Assembly: GCF_938040115.1 (NCBI RefSeq)
Contig: NZ_CALHXD010000322.1
Span: 1 to 9,165, forward strand
Direction of reading: 5' to 3'
DNA: 9,165 nt
DNA from: an uncultured Campylobacter sp.
GTDB lineage: Bacteria > Campylobacterota > Campylobacteria > Campylobacterales > Campylobacteraceae
In this document: positions 1 to 6,973 of the stretch, one piece after another
Layout of the letters: the number at the start of each line of letters is the position of its first letter
Position numbering within the stretch: position 1 is the stretch's first letter
The notes under the pieces: model-generated
Database searches by the model: none
What the model was told of the DNA's origin: nothing
What the model saw: only the letters and a program-made list of their open reading frames with translations
Translations under genes and position numbers: made by a program

Positions 1-62
1 AGTTTGGCGTGCGCATCGAGGACGTCGTGGTCGTACGCGAAAACGGGGCTGAAATTTTATGA
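1..62 (+). CDS. M24-family aminopeptidase (Xaa-Pro type), C-terminal end only
   Basis: The reading frame entering from the left edge (first whole codon at 3) translates as FGVRIEDVVVVRENGAEIL and stops at TGA 60-62. A G-x-R-I-E-D stretch followed by a short beta-strand, ENG and a final hydrophobic residue is the usual ending of M24 metallopeptidases of the aminopeptidase P / prolidase group. The Glu of RIED is normally a metal ligand of the dinuclear site. The protein would be a cytosolic peptidase removing residues in front of proline. The stop overlaps the folK start (ATGA, 59-62), so the two genes are translationally coupled. Only 19 residues are visible, so the exact subfamily (PepP or PepQ) cannot be decided. 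Confidence 0.75.
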   Translation, partial: FGVRIEDVVVVRENGAEIL

Positions 63-559
63 GGGTAGCGGGGGCGAGACGCTTTGATAAATGCCTCTTT
101 TTCCCAAAGGTTTTTGATTTTAGACCGGGCTTTAAAAATAGCGTTATTTTGGGGCTGGGCGGTAATATCGGCGACGTAAAAAAGCGCTTTAATGGGTTGC
201 ATTTTAAGCTCAGCCGAGACACCAGGTTTCACGTCGTAGAAAACTCGGCGCTCCTCATAAACGAGGCGTTTGGGTTTAAAGAGCAGGCTGATTTTATAAA
301 TGCCGTAATGCTTGTGCAAACGAGCCTTGCCGCGAGGCAAATTTTAAAAATAACGGCAAATTTAGAAAGGCGTTTTGGACGCGTGAGAAGCTTTAAAAAC
401 GCGCCCAGGACGCTTGATATAGACATTTTGTATTTTAGCGGACGAAACAGAAACGACGCGCGGCTTATATTGCCCCATCCTGGCGCGCAAAGCAGGGCTA
501 GCGTGATTTTGCCGCTTGGGACGATGAGGCGCGTTAGCAAAAGCGGAGTGAAATTTTAA
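59..559 (+). CDS. folK: 2-amino-4-hydroxy-6-hydroxymethyldihydropteridine pyrophosphokinase (HPPK)
   Basis: Folate biosynthesis enzyme of the cytosol. It transfers pyrophosphate from ATP to 6-hydroxymethyl-7,8-dihydropterin, giving the substrate for dihydropteroate synthase. The 166-aa protein carries the family landmarks in order: LGLGGNIGD near residues 32-40, EQADFINAV near 75-83, then ERRFGRVRSFKNAPRTLDIDIL, whose two Asp of DIDIL are the Mg2+ ligands, and HPGAQSRASVILPLG near the C-terminus, the equivalent of the family HPR..ER.FVL.PL motif. The first 30 or so residues are an extension ahead of the usual HPPK start, common in Campylobacter-type FolK as far as I recall. The ATG overlaps the stop of the upstream peptidase (ATGA). 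No separate ribosome binding site is obvious, which fits coupling. A downstream in-frame start cannot be excluded. Confidence 0.93.
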   Translation: MRVAGARRFDKCLFFPKVFDFRPGFKNSVILGLGGNIGDVKKRFNGLHFKLSRDTRFHVVENSALLINEAFGFKEQADFINAVMLVQTSLAARQILKITANLERRFGRVRSFKNAPRTLDIDILYFSGRNRNDARLILPHPGAQSRASVILPLGTMRRVSKSGVKF

Positions 560-671
560 AATTTAGCGGCCGCAAAGCCTAAATTTGAAGCGGGAACGGA
601 AAATGCATAGCCTTTGCCGCGACGATTTGGGCTAAAGGCAGCTAAATTTAGCGAGAAACGAAGGAGAAGAT
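560..671 (+). other. folK-flhF spacer with a weak hairpin
   Basis: This 112-bp spacer separates the folate gene from the flagellar operon. It contains the 8-bp palindrome GCGGCCGC (566-573). An imperfect hairpin can form in which GCGG plus CAAAG (566-576, with a 3-nt bulge) pairs with CTTTGCCGC near 613-621. No T-tract follows, so it is not a convincing terminator. I could not find a good sigma-70 -10 box or a proper sigma-54 site (see rejected items). The flagellar genes may be read from a weak promoter here or from upstream genes. Confidence 0.35.
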
Positions 672-674
672 TTG
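661..674 (+). promoter_or_regulatory. Ribosome binding site fixing the TTG start of flhF
   Basis: AAGGAG at 661-666 lies 5 nt before TTG 672-674. It is the strongest Shine-Dalgarno match in the spacer. The protein read from this TTG begins ATKFYTFTGES, the conserved N-terminus of FlhF, so the non-ATG start is well supported. Confidence 0.8.
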
Positions 675-2081
675 GCGACGAAGTTTTATACGTTTACCGG
701 CGAGAGCAGTATGGAAGCGCTAAAAAAGGCGCAAGCTCAGTGCGGCGAGAGGGCGATCTTGGTAACGACGAAGCAAATTCAGCCAAAGACGATAAACAAA
801 AAGCCGCTTTATGAAATTTTGGTCAGCGTCGAAGAGGACGCGAGCGAGCAGAAAAAAAATCAGCCACAAAAGCAAAATTTAAAGGGCTACGAGGAGTTTT
901 TGCGCGCTCAGGCAGCAAAAGAGGAAAGGCCGCAAAAGATTATTTTAGACGAGCGCGAGCTTTTTGAAGTCGAAGCTCAAAGCGCTTTAGCTGCGGCAAA
1001 TTTTAGCCAAAACTCCACGAGCTCAGCCTCGCAAAATCAAAACTACAAAACCGTTCAAAATAGCGGCGAGGACATACTCCTAAACATCTCAAAAGCCGCA
1101 AAAGAGATAAGCCAAATAGCAAATATCGAAACTATGCCTAGTCGCCAAGATCAAAACTACGATAAAAAGATAGACGACGTCGCAAGGCAAGTAAGTATGC
1201 TAAGCGAAAAAGTAAATATGATAGCCGATATGTTCTGGGAGGAGCGAGCGGGTGCTAGAAACAACCTAAGCATACCGCCCGAGTTTGCCAGCATCTACAA
1301 AGATGCCAAAAATAGCGGCATGAAAGAAGAGCACCTAGAGCAAATAATGAAAATAACCGTGGAAAATATGTCGCCTCAGATGAAGGCTAATCCGACTGCG
1401 GTTAGGAGATATTTTAGCTCGCTGCTTAGAAAGATGCTGCCGTGCAGGAGCGAAGAGGACGATAGAAAACAAAAGATAATGATGCTGGTTGGGCCGACCG
1501 GAGTTGGTAAAACTACGACTCTAGCTAAACTTGCTGCAAGATTTGCGTATGGAGACGGTAAGCGTGCAAAAACGGGCATCATCACGCTTGATACCTACCG
1601 TATCGGGGCGGTCGAGCAGCTGTTTCAATACGCAAAGATGATGAAGCTACCGATCCTTGACGTTATCGAAGTTGATGATTTTAAAAACGCACTAAAGCAA
1701 CTAAATCACTGCGAGGTTATCCTCATAGACACCACGGGCAGCTCGCAGTACGATAAAGAAAAACTGTCAAGGCTAGAAAAGTTTATAAAAAGTACGGATA
1801 CGCATATAGACGTGCATCTGGTGCTATCGGCCGGGGCAAAGATCGAAGATATGCTTGAAATTTACAACGGTTTTAGCTTTCTTGACATCGATACCCTGAT
1901 TATCACCAAATTTGACGAAACCAAAATTTTCGGTAACGTATTTTCGCTAGTTTACGAGACGAACAAGCCGGTTAGTTTTTTTTCCGTCGGACAGGAAGTA
2001 CCGGACGATATCTTGGTGGCAAAGAGCGAATTTTTAGTAAGCTGCGTATTAGAGGGATTTAGCAAGGAACATAATGAGTAA
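672..2081 (+). CDS. flhF: Flagellar biosynthesis GTPase FlhF (SRP-type)
   Basis: FlhF is a signal-recognition-particle family GTPase that acts at the cell pole to place the flagellum; in Campylobacter it is also needed for sigma-54 flagellar gene expression. In this 469-aa protein, residues 1-55 form the conserved N-terminal B segment (FYTFTGESSMEALKKAQ, then LYEILVSVEE). Residues about 55-170 are a Gln/Lys/Ser-rich linker of low conservation. The NG GTPase domain fills the rest: P-loop GPTGVGKTTT at 274-283, DTYRIGAVEQL at 307-317, DTTGSSQYD at 353-361 (G3, where SRP and FtsY have DTAGR), TKFDET at 412-417 (G4) and SVGQEVPDDI near the end (G5). The TTG start is supported by AAGGAG 5 nt upstream. 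The 3' end overlaps flhG by 8 bp, so the two partner proteins are coupled. The replacement of Ala and Arg in the G3 motif probably reflects the lineage rather than loss of function. Confidence 0.96.
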   Translation: MATKFYTFTGESSMEALKKAQAQCGERAILVTTKQIQPKTINKKPLYEILVSVEEDASEQKKNQPQKQNLKGYEEFLRAQAAKEERPQKIILDERELFEVEAQSALAAANFSQNSTSSASQNQNYKTVQNSGEDILLNISKAAKEISQIANIETMPSRQDQNYDKKIDDVARQVSMLSEKVNMIADMFWEERAGARNNLSIPPEFASIYKDAKNSGMKEEHLEQIMKITVENMSPQMKANPTAVRRYFSSLLRKMLPCRSEEDDRKQKIMMLVGPTGVGKTTTLAKLAARFAYGDGKRAKTGIITLDTYRIGAVEQLFQYAKMMKLPILDVIEVDDFKNALKQLNHCEVILIDTTGSSQYDKEKLSRLEKFIKSTDTHIDVHLVLSAGAKIEDMLEIYNGFSFLDIDTLIITKFDETKIFGNVFSLVYETNKPVSFFSVGQEVPDDILVAKSEFLVSCVLEGFSKEHNE

Positions 2082-2940
2082 TCAGGCCGAGAAACTAAAA
2101 GGCATAGTGGCCGCCCAAGCCAAAGCAAAAACTACGTATTTTATCGCTGTAACTAGCGGAAAGGGCGGAGTAGGTAAAAGCACCATAAGCGCAAATTTGG
2201 CTAACGTCTTGGCCAAAAGCGGGTATAGAGTCGCTCTTTTTGACGCGGATATCGGGCTAGCGAATTTAGACGTCATCTTAAACGTGCGCGTTAATAAAAA
2301 TTTGCTTCACGTGCTAAAAGGCGAATGTTCCTTAAAAGATATTTTGATCGAGATAAAGCCGAATTTGACGCTGATTCCCGGTGAAAGCGGCGAGGAGATA
2401 TTAAAATTTAACAATCAATTTTTGTGCGAGCAGTTTTTTGCCGAGTCGGCGAACCTTGACGGGCTTGATTTTATCATCATCGACACGGGCGCGGGTATAG
2501 GCGGAAACACGCGGCTATTTTTAGAGGCCGCAGACGAGGTCGTGGTGGTTACTATGCCCGACCCCGCAGCGATAACGGACGCCTATGCCGTTATAAAAAT
2601 CACCTCAAAAGATAAAGACAATCTTTTGATGGTTTTTAATATGGTAAAAAACGAAAAAGAGGCGATGAGGATATTTGAGCATATTCAAAAAGTGGCCAAG
2701 GCAAATATCGAAAATCCGCTAAATTTGGAGTTTTTAGGCGCTATTAGCGAGGATAAAAGCGTCTCAAAGAGCATAAAACAGCGTACGCTTTTTACCGACG
2801 ATAGCGAATTTTGTCTGCCGAGCTTAGAGTTAAATCAGATAGCTCAAAGGCTTATTTCGAGATTGGAACAAAAAGTGCTTAAAGATGGTCAAGTCAATAG
2901 CTTTAGCGCCTTTTTTAGGCGCATGATTGAGCAATTTTAA
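2074..2940 (+). CDS. flhG: Flagellar number regulator FlhG (MinD-like ATPase; YlxH/FleN)
   Basis: This MinD/ParA-family ATPase limits flagellar number and works with FlhF. In C. jejuni it is also linked to placement of cell division. Residues 3-9, NQAEKLK, match the DQAxxLR-type N-terminal helix that in B. subtilis FlhG stimulates the FlhF GTPase. The deviant Walker A motif KGGVGKST is at 30-37, the A' motif DADIGLANLD at 57-66, and Walker B plus switch IIIDTGAG around 134-141. The C-terminal residues 274-288 (SFSAFFRRMIEQF region) form an amphipathic helix that fits the membrane-targeting sequence of MinD-like proteins. At 288 aa it has the usual family length. It starts inside the end of flhF (8-bp overlap) with an AAGGA site at 2064-2068. 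A minimal 15-bp spacer separates it from the next gene. Confidence 0.95.
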   Translation: MSNQAEKLKGIVAAQAKAKTTYFIAVTSGKGGVGKSTISANLANVLAKSGYRVALFDADIGLANLDVILNVRVNKNLLHVLKGECSLKDILIEIKPNLTLIPGESGEEILKFNNQFLCEQFFAESANLDGLDFIIIDTGAGIGGNTRLFLEAADEVVVVTMPDPAAITDAYAVIKITSKDKDNLLMVFNMVKNEKEAMRIFEHIQKVAKANIENPLNLEFLGAISEDKSVSKSIKQRTLFTDDSEFCLPSLELNQIAQRLISRLEQKVLKDGQVNSFSAFFRRMIEQF

Positions 2941-2955
2941 ATTTAGGATTTAGTT

Positions 2956-3309
2956 TTGAAAGCGGAAAATTTTATAGCATTTTTTACTGTTTGCGGATTT
3001 TTTACGGGAGTCGTTTTTTCGGCGTTAAAGTTAAGCGACCCGATACAGATGTTGCTTTATACTTTCGTGATTACGTTTTTCTTTTATCTCGTGATTCACG
3101 TTATCATAATGAACTATATCGACGTAAGACTATCTCTTAAAAAGAGATTTGATAAAGAGCAATACGAGCAAACAGCTGATTATCTTATCGGCGAACTAGC
3201 TCTTAGAGAAAAGCGTATAGATAATATATTAAGTAAGCTAGCTAGCGAAAATATCCTAATAAAACAAGCGCTAGGCAAAAATGGCGAAAGAAATGCAAAA
3301 GCCGCATAA
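2956..3309 (+). CDS. Small two-helix membrane protein of the flagellar operon (Cj0062c-like)
   Basis: This 117-aa protein has two strongly hydrophobic segments (about residues 6-24 and 32-53). They are followed by a basic, helix-prone cytoplasmic tail (about 55-117) with K/R-rich RLSLKKRF just after helix 2, so N-in/C-in topology is likely. Its position between flhG and fliA corresponds to the putative integral membrane protein Cj0062c of C. jejuni, which to my knowledge has no assigned function. The start is TTG 2956, with AGGA at 2945-2948 seven bases upstream; no in-frame ATG gives a similar protein. It overlaps fliA by 29 bp. Its conserved position suggests a link to flagellar assembly or polar FlhF/FlhG function, but nothing in the sequence proves it. 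Confidence 0.85.
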   Translation: MKAENFIAFFTVCGFFTGVVFSALKLSDPIQMLLYTFVITFFFYLVIHVIIMNYIDVRLSLKKRFDKEQYEQTADYLIGELALREKRIDNILSKLASENILIKQALGKNGERNAKAA

Positions 3310-3988
3310 TCCTTATGCCTCAAATTTAAAAAAAGAACAAGACGAGGTCGTGCTAGCCTACACGCCCGCTCTTCGCGCGATGGCTTTTAGGCTAAAGGAA
3401 CGCCTGCCCGCTCATATCGACGTTAGCGACCTGATCGGTGCTGGGCTGGAGGAGATGGTAAAGCTCTCTAGAAAATACGACAAAGAGCAAAACGACTCGT
3501 TTTGGGGCTACGCGCAAAAGCGAGTTTACGGCGCGATGCTTGATTTTTTACGCGGGCTTGACGTGGTTAGCCGCTCGGACCGTACTTTGGTAAAGTCTAT
3601 CGAGGCTTTAGTGAATGAGTATTTTAATAAATTTGAGTGCGAACCCGACGATGCGTATATCGCAGGCAAGCTTGGTATCGACGTAGAAAAAGTAAGCGAA
3701 GCAAGAAACGTGAGCGCCGTCGTCGCCGTCCTAAACATCGACGATCAAATGGAGCTAATGAGCGAGGAGAATACGCTAGAACGGGTCGAAAAAGAGGATT
3801 TGATAGAAAAGATAACTCAAATTTTAAACGAATTTGAGGAGCGCGATCAGCTCATCGTACAGCTTTATTATTACGAAGAGCTGAGTTTAAAGGAGATCAG
3901 CGAAATTTTGCAGATTACCGAGAGTAGGATCTCGCAGATCCATAAGCGTTTGATGGAAAAAATAAGAAAAAAGCTTGAGGGTAAATAA
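3281..3988 (+). CDS. fliA: RNA polymerase sigma-28 factor FliA
   Basis: Alternative sigma factor for late flagellar genes (major flagellin and filament-related genes in Campylobacter), normally held by the anti-sigma factor FlgM until the hook is complete. In the 235-aa protein, region 2 spans about residues 25-95 (AYTPALRAMAFRLKERLP, DLIGAG at 50-55, FWGYAQKRVYGAMLDFLR). Region 3 is in the middle (ALVNEYF..., DDAYIAGKLGI). The region 4 helix-turn-helix is LKEISEILQITESRISQIHKRL near 203-224. The chosen ATG 3281 has only AGG at 3273-3275 as a ribosome binding site. ATG 3293, four codons later, is an alternative, and both lie inside the preceding gene, so translation is probably coupled. The stop TAA shares one base with the fliM ATG (TAATG). 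Confidence 0.95.
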   Translation: MAKEMQKPHNPYASNLKKEQDEVVLAYTPALRAMAFRLKERLPAHIDVSDLIGAGLEEMVKLSRKYDKEQNDSFWGYAQKRVYGAMLDFLRGLDVVSRSDRTLVKSIEALVNEYFNKFECEPDDAYIAGKLGIDVEKVSEARNVSAVVAVLNIDDQMELMSEENTLERVEKEDLIEKITQILNEFEERDQLIVQLYYYEELSLKEISEILQITESRISQIHKRLMEKIRKKLEGK

Positions 3989-5094
3989 TGGCGGACATTT
4001 TAAGTCAAGAAGAGATAGACGCGCTACTAGAAGTCGTGGACGACGACGATGCTAGCGAATCTATCGGCGAAAAATCAAAAAAAGAAGAACAGCAGCAGGT
4101 AATAATTTACGATTTTAAACGCCCAAACCGCGTGAGTAAAGAGCAGCTGCGCGCGATAAAGGGCATACACGACAAGCTTGCGAGAAATTTGGCTTCTCAA
4201 ATTTCAAGCGTTATGAGAAGTATCGTGGAGATCCGCCTGCATAGCGTCGATCAGATGACGTACGGCGAGTTTTTGATGAGTTTGCCAAGTCCCACTAGCT
4301 TTAACGTCTTTTCGATCAAGCCGCTTGACGGCAACTGCGTTTTGGAGATAAACCCAAGCATCGCGTTTCCGATGATAGATCGCTTGCTAGGCGGTAACGG
4401 TGAGGGCTTTGAGACCAGCAGGGAGCTAACTGATATCGAGGTAAATTTGCTCGATGCGATCCTAAGGATGATGATGCAGCGCCTAAAAGAGAGCTGGTCG
4501 ATGATCACCGATATGTACCCAAACGTCGAGGCTAAAGAAAGTAGCCCAAACGTCGTGCAAATCGTAAGCCAAAACGAGATCGTGATAATGGTCGTCATGG
4601 AGATCATTGTAGGCAACTCAAGCGGCATGATAAATATCTGCTATCCGGTCATCTACCTAGAGCCGATCTTAAGCCGCCTAGCTAACCGCGATATAATGCT
4701 AGGCGAAACGAGCGCGAAAAAGAGCCGAAACAAAGAGCTAAAAACGCTGATCGGGCGCGCCGAGGTGCTATATGAGGCGATACTAGGTAAAAGCATAGTT
4801 AGCGTAAACGAGTTTTTAAATTTAAAAGAGGGCGACATACTGCGCCTTGACCGCTCGGCAAACGACAAAGCTATCGTAACGATCGATAAAAAAGAGGTGT
4901 TTTTGGCTGAGGTCGGGCTGCATAGATTTAGAAAATCTATCCGCATAGAAGAGCTAATCAGAAGCGACAAAGACGAGATCAAAAATATCCTCGAGCAGTA
5001 CGAAGAAGAACGTAGAGCAAAACTCATGAGCACAGAGCACGAGGATGAGTACGAAGACGATGATATATTAGGCGAGGATGAAAACAATGAATGA
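3988..5094 (+). CDS. fliM: Flagellar motor switch protein FliM
   Basis: C-ring component that binds phosphorylated CheY and sets the direction of rotation. The 368-aa protein begins with the CheY-P-binding peptide LSQEEIDALL at residues 5-14, followed by an acidic linker (DDDDASESIGEKSKKEE). The middle CheC-like domain follows (YDFKRPNRVSKEQLRAIKGIHDKLARNLA onward) and contains GGNGEGF at 135-141, the GGxG element that contacts FliG. The C-terminal SpoA domain is about 260-325 (YEAILGKSIVSVNEFLNLKEGDIL...). The extreme C-terminus is very acidic (EHEDEYEDDDILGEDENNE), longer than in enterobacterial FliM. GAGG at 3977-3980 serves as ribosome binding site, and the start overlaps the fliA stop by one base. 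The 3' end overlaps fliY. Confidence 0.96.
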   Translation: MADILSQEEIDALLEVVDDDDASESIGEKSKKEEQQQVIIYDFKRPNRVSKEQLRAIKGIHDKLARNLASQISSVMRSIVEIRLHSVDQMTYGEFLMSLPSPTSFNVFSIKPLDGNCVLEINPSIAFPMIDRLLGGNGEGFETSRELTDIEVNLLDAILRMMMQRLKESWSMITDMYPNVEAKESSPNVVQIVSQNEIVIMVVMEIIVGNSSGMINICYPVIYLEPILSRLANRDIMLGETSAKKSRNKELKTLIGRAEVLYEAILGKSIVSVNEFLNLKEGDILRLDRSANDKAIVTIDKKEVFLAEVGLHRFRKSIRIEELIRSDKDEIKNILEQYEEERRAKLMSTEHEDEYEDDDILGEDENNE

Positions 5095-5920
5095 TTTTTT
5101 TAAAATTTTCGTAAACGAGGTAAAGGCTACGGTCGAAGGGCTAACTGGTAGGACGCCTGAAATAGGCGAGAGAAACGAATACGACGCTCCTAAGCAAGAA
5201 GGCATAAAACCGCCTCTAGCCGTTGCAAACATAGCCGTTAGCGGCGATACGACGGCAAAGATGATACTAGTAGCCACGCCGGTACTGATGAGCGCGATCG
5301 GCGAGTGGATGCTCGGAGAAGAAGAGATCTCGCGCAACGAAAATCTAAGCGAGGACGAGCTGGATGCCGCTAAAGAGGTGTTTTCAAATATCATGGGCGC
5401 ATTTTCTACGAGCCTTGGCGCGCAAAAAGGCATGCCGAAGCTAAATTTCGAGGTCGCGAAAGTAAATTTCCTCGACGAGAGCGCAAATTTTGATTTGAAC
5501 GCGTTTGAAAAAATATACGTCTATTCCGTTAAAATCGGAGACGTCAGCGAGCAAATCGCCATAGTGCTTGACTTTGCATTGGTGAAATTTTTAAATAAAG
5601 ATCACAAAGAGCCCGCCCAGCAAGCAACCCCCGCAAAAGGCGATCTAAGCATCGAGGAAATGCGAAATATCGGGCTTATAATGGATGTGCGTCTGCCGCT
5701 TCACGTGCGTATCGGCTCAAAAAGAATGCTGCTAAAAGACGTGCTCACGATGGACATAGGCTCGGTCATCGAGCTAAATCAGCTCGCAAACGACCCGCTT
5801 GAGATTTTGATCAGCGACAAGGTTGTAGCTCTAGGCGAGGTCGTCATCGTGGACGGTAACTTCGGCATCCAGATCACTCAGATCGGCACGAAAAAAGAGC
5901 GCCTCGAGCAGCTACGTTAA
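5087..5920 (+). CDS. fliY: Flagellar motor switch protein FliY (FliN-type SpoA domain)
   Basis: C-ring protein of epsilonproteobacteria and Firmicutes that carries an N-terminal CheC/CheX-like domain and a C-terminal FliN-like SpoA domain. I chose ATG 5087, giving 277 aa beginning MNDFFKIFVNEV. GAGGA at 5074-5078 then sits 8 nt upstream, whereas for the alternative ATG 5078 the same bases would touch the start codon. Residues about 40-165 form the CheC-like part, including LGEEEISRNENLSEDELDAAKEVFSNIMGAF split over 75-106. Residues about 184-267 are the SpoA domain (DVRLPLHVRIG, VLTMDIGSVIEL, LGEVVIVDGNFGIQIT). In the CheC-like part the phosphatase motif is altered: D93, E97 and N101 give E-x3-N rather than E-x2-N, so CheY-P phosphatase activity is doubtful. 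It is the last gene of the operon, followed by a terminator-like hairpin. Confidence 0.93.
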   Translation: MNDFFKIFVNEVKATVEGLTGRTPEIGERNEYDAPKQEGIKPPLAVANIAVSGDTTAKMILVATPVLMSAIGEWMLGEEEISRNENLSEDELDAAKEVFSNIMGAFSTSLGAQKGMPKLNFEVAKVNFLDESANFDLNAFEKIYVYSVKIGDVSEQIAIVLDFALVKFLNKDHKEPAQQATPAKGDLSIEEMRNIGLIMDVRLPLHVRIGSKRMLLKDVLTMDIGSVIELNQLANDPLEILISDKVVALGEVVIVDGNFGIQITQIGTKKERLEQLR

Positions 5921-5941
5921 GGGCTAAAATCGGACGAATTT

Positions 5942-5960
5942 CGCCTTGGGGCGCTTTTTT
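5942..5960 (+). terminator. Short hairpin plus T6 after fliY
   Basis: CGCC (5942-5945) pairs with GGCG (5950-5953) around loop TTGG, followed by C and six T (5955-5960). The stem is only 4 bp, but it is all G/C with an immediate T-tract, 21 bp after the fliY stop. A weak intrinsic terminator for the flagellar operon is the simplest reading. A second structure at 6030-6088 may back it up. Confidence 0.45.
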
Positions 5961-6029
5961 AAAACCAAGTTGTATTCGGCCAAATTTAGCACGAAATCGC
6001 GAGCAAATTTGGAGACCTAAATTTGCAAG

Positions 6030-6088
6030 CCGCCGCATTTTTAGAAACCACCGCATAAATTTGCGCTAAAGGTTAAGGCGGCGGTTTT
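6030..6088 (+). repeat. Nested inverted repeat with two possible left arms
   Basis: The outer stem is CCGCCGC (6030-6036) with GCGGCGG (6078-6084), followed by TTTT. Inside lie AACC (6046-6049) with GGTT (6071-6074), and CGCA (6052-6055) with TGCG (6062-6065). Alternatively AAACCACCGC (6045-6054) pairs, with one mismatch, with the same right arm extended into the T-run (6078-6087). The right arm therefore has two mutually exclusive partners. It may be the main terminator of the upstream operon or an RNA element. Confidence 0.45.
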
Positions 6089-6336
6089 GTGCTTTTAAAA
6101 TAGGTTTGCCTTACGAGTTTGCGCCGTTTAGCGCTAAAATTGCCGGCAAATTTGAACAAAATTAAACCGCTTTGATAGCTTTGCAAATTTGAAATCTACC
6201 TAAAATTAATCTCAAATTTAATCGCGCGTCATCTATTTTTAAATCCGTTTTAGCTATCATCGCTTTTATGCTTGCGCGGTAAATTCGGTAGCGGTTTACG
6301 GCTCTAGCGCGTAAATTTAAACTAAAAAGAGAGACG

Positions 6337-6933
6337 ATGGATGAAATCTTAAACGATCTGGCTAAATTTAGGGATTTTGCGACTTATAAAAATCCTAGCG
6401 TTACGTTTTTCGGTTCGGCCAGATTTGACGAAAACAGCAAATACTGTAAAATGGCCTTTAGTCTCGCAAAAGAGCTTGCCGACGGCGGTTTTGCCGTCGT
6501 TAGCGGCGGCGGGCCTGGCGTGATGGAGGCCGCAAACAAAGGAGCGTACGAGAGCGGCAAAAGTCCGTCGATAGGCCTAAATATCGTGCTTCCGTTTGAG
6601 CAAGTGACGAATAAATACGCCACTAGCAACTTCGTTTTTTCAAATTTATCCGCTCGCAAATTTGCCCTTATCGAGCGCTCGAGTGCGTTTTTGGTGTTTC
6701 CGGGCGGCTTTGGGACGCTTGACGAGCTGTTTGAGATCCTAGTGCTCGCGCAAATCGGCGCCAAAAAAGCTAAAATTTTCCTCATCGGAAGCGAGTTTTG
6801 GAGCAAGCTCGATGATTTCATCAAAACCACGCTGATACGCGAAAAAGCCGTCAGCGAGGAGGATCTGTCGCTTTATACGATCAGCGATGATCTAGATACT
6901 GTGCGGAACGAGATTTTGGGGATATTAAACTAA
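6337..6933 (+). CDS. LOG-family Rossmann-fold protein (former lysine decarboxylase-like; TIGR00730 type)
   Basis: The family acts as cytosolic cytokinin-type nucleoside 5'-monophosphate phosphoribohydrolases (releasing base and ribose 5-phosphate). In bacteria the real substrate is often unknown, possibly AMP or related nucleotides. The 198-aa protein has the defining motifs GGGPGVMEAANKGA at 57-70 and PGGFGTLDE at 122-130. Arg107 (SARKFAL) and Glu130 correspond to the catalytic Arg and Glu of plant LOG proteins. The old label lysine decarboxylase is not supported, because there is no PLP fold. The start ATG 6337 has only a purine-rich AAGAGAGA stretch before it. It stands 416 bp after the flagellar operon and 40 bp before a small membrane-protein gene. 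The exact subgroup and substrate remain open. Confidence 0.88.
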   Translation: MDEILNDLAKFRDFATYKNPSVTFFGSARFDENSKYCKMAFSLAKELADGGFAVVSGGGPGVMEAANKGAYESGKSPSIGLNIVLPFEQVTNKYATSNFVFSNLSARKFALIERSSAFLVFPGGFGTLDELFEILVLAQIGAKKAKIFLIGSEFWSKLDDFIKTTLIREKAVSEEDLSLYTISDDLDTVRNEILGILN

Positions 6934-6940
6934 ATTAGCG

Positions 6941-6949
6941 TGCTAAAAT
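6941..6949 (+). promoter_or_regulatory. Possible extended -10 promoter for the 52-aa gene
   Basis: TGCTAAAAT at 6941-6949 fits an extended -10 element (TGn plus TAAAAT), with transcription expected near 6955 and the next start codon at 6974. There is no recognisable -35. AT-rich Campylobacter spacers give many such matches, so this is tentative. Confidence 0.3.
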
Positions 6950-6973
6950 TTTACGAATTTTGAGGATTTGGCG

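Larger units (their letters stand above)
5921..6336 (+). other. Spacer between fliY and the LOG-family gene
   Basis: This 416-bp stretch has no convincing gene; a 60-codon minus-strand frame at 5874-6056 is rejected. It holds the hairpin with T6 at 5942-5960, the nested or competing hairpin at 6030-6088, and eight copies of AAATTT. Possible -10 boxes for the next gene are TAAAAT 6135-6140 and TATCAT 6255-6260; neither has a clear -35, as is usual in Campylobacter, so I do not choose between them. Confidence 0.5.

Noticed and set aside
627..642. Sigma-54-like GG-N10-GC (GG 629-630, GC 641-642) upstream of flhF
   Set aside because: The spacing fits, but the rest does not: the -24 side lacks GGCAC and the -12 side lacks TTGC. 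FlhF-level genes are also not expected to depend on sigma-54.
614..814. 66-codon plus-strand frame spanning the folK-flhF spacer and the 5' end of flhF
   Set aside because: It overlaps the well-supported flhF start in another phase, its product is Arg/Lys-rich without features, and it has no ribosome binding site of its own.
4653..5087. 144-codon minus-strand frame inside fliM
   Set aside because: It is Ser-rich and mirrors the acidic and Lys-rich codons of fliM on the other strand, a typical shadow frame.
5874..6056. 60-codon minus-strand frame overlapping the fliY end and spacer
   Set aside because: It is antisense to fliY, crosses the terminator-like hairpin and shows no motif or ribosome binding site.
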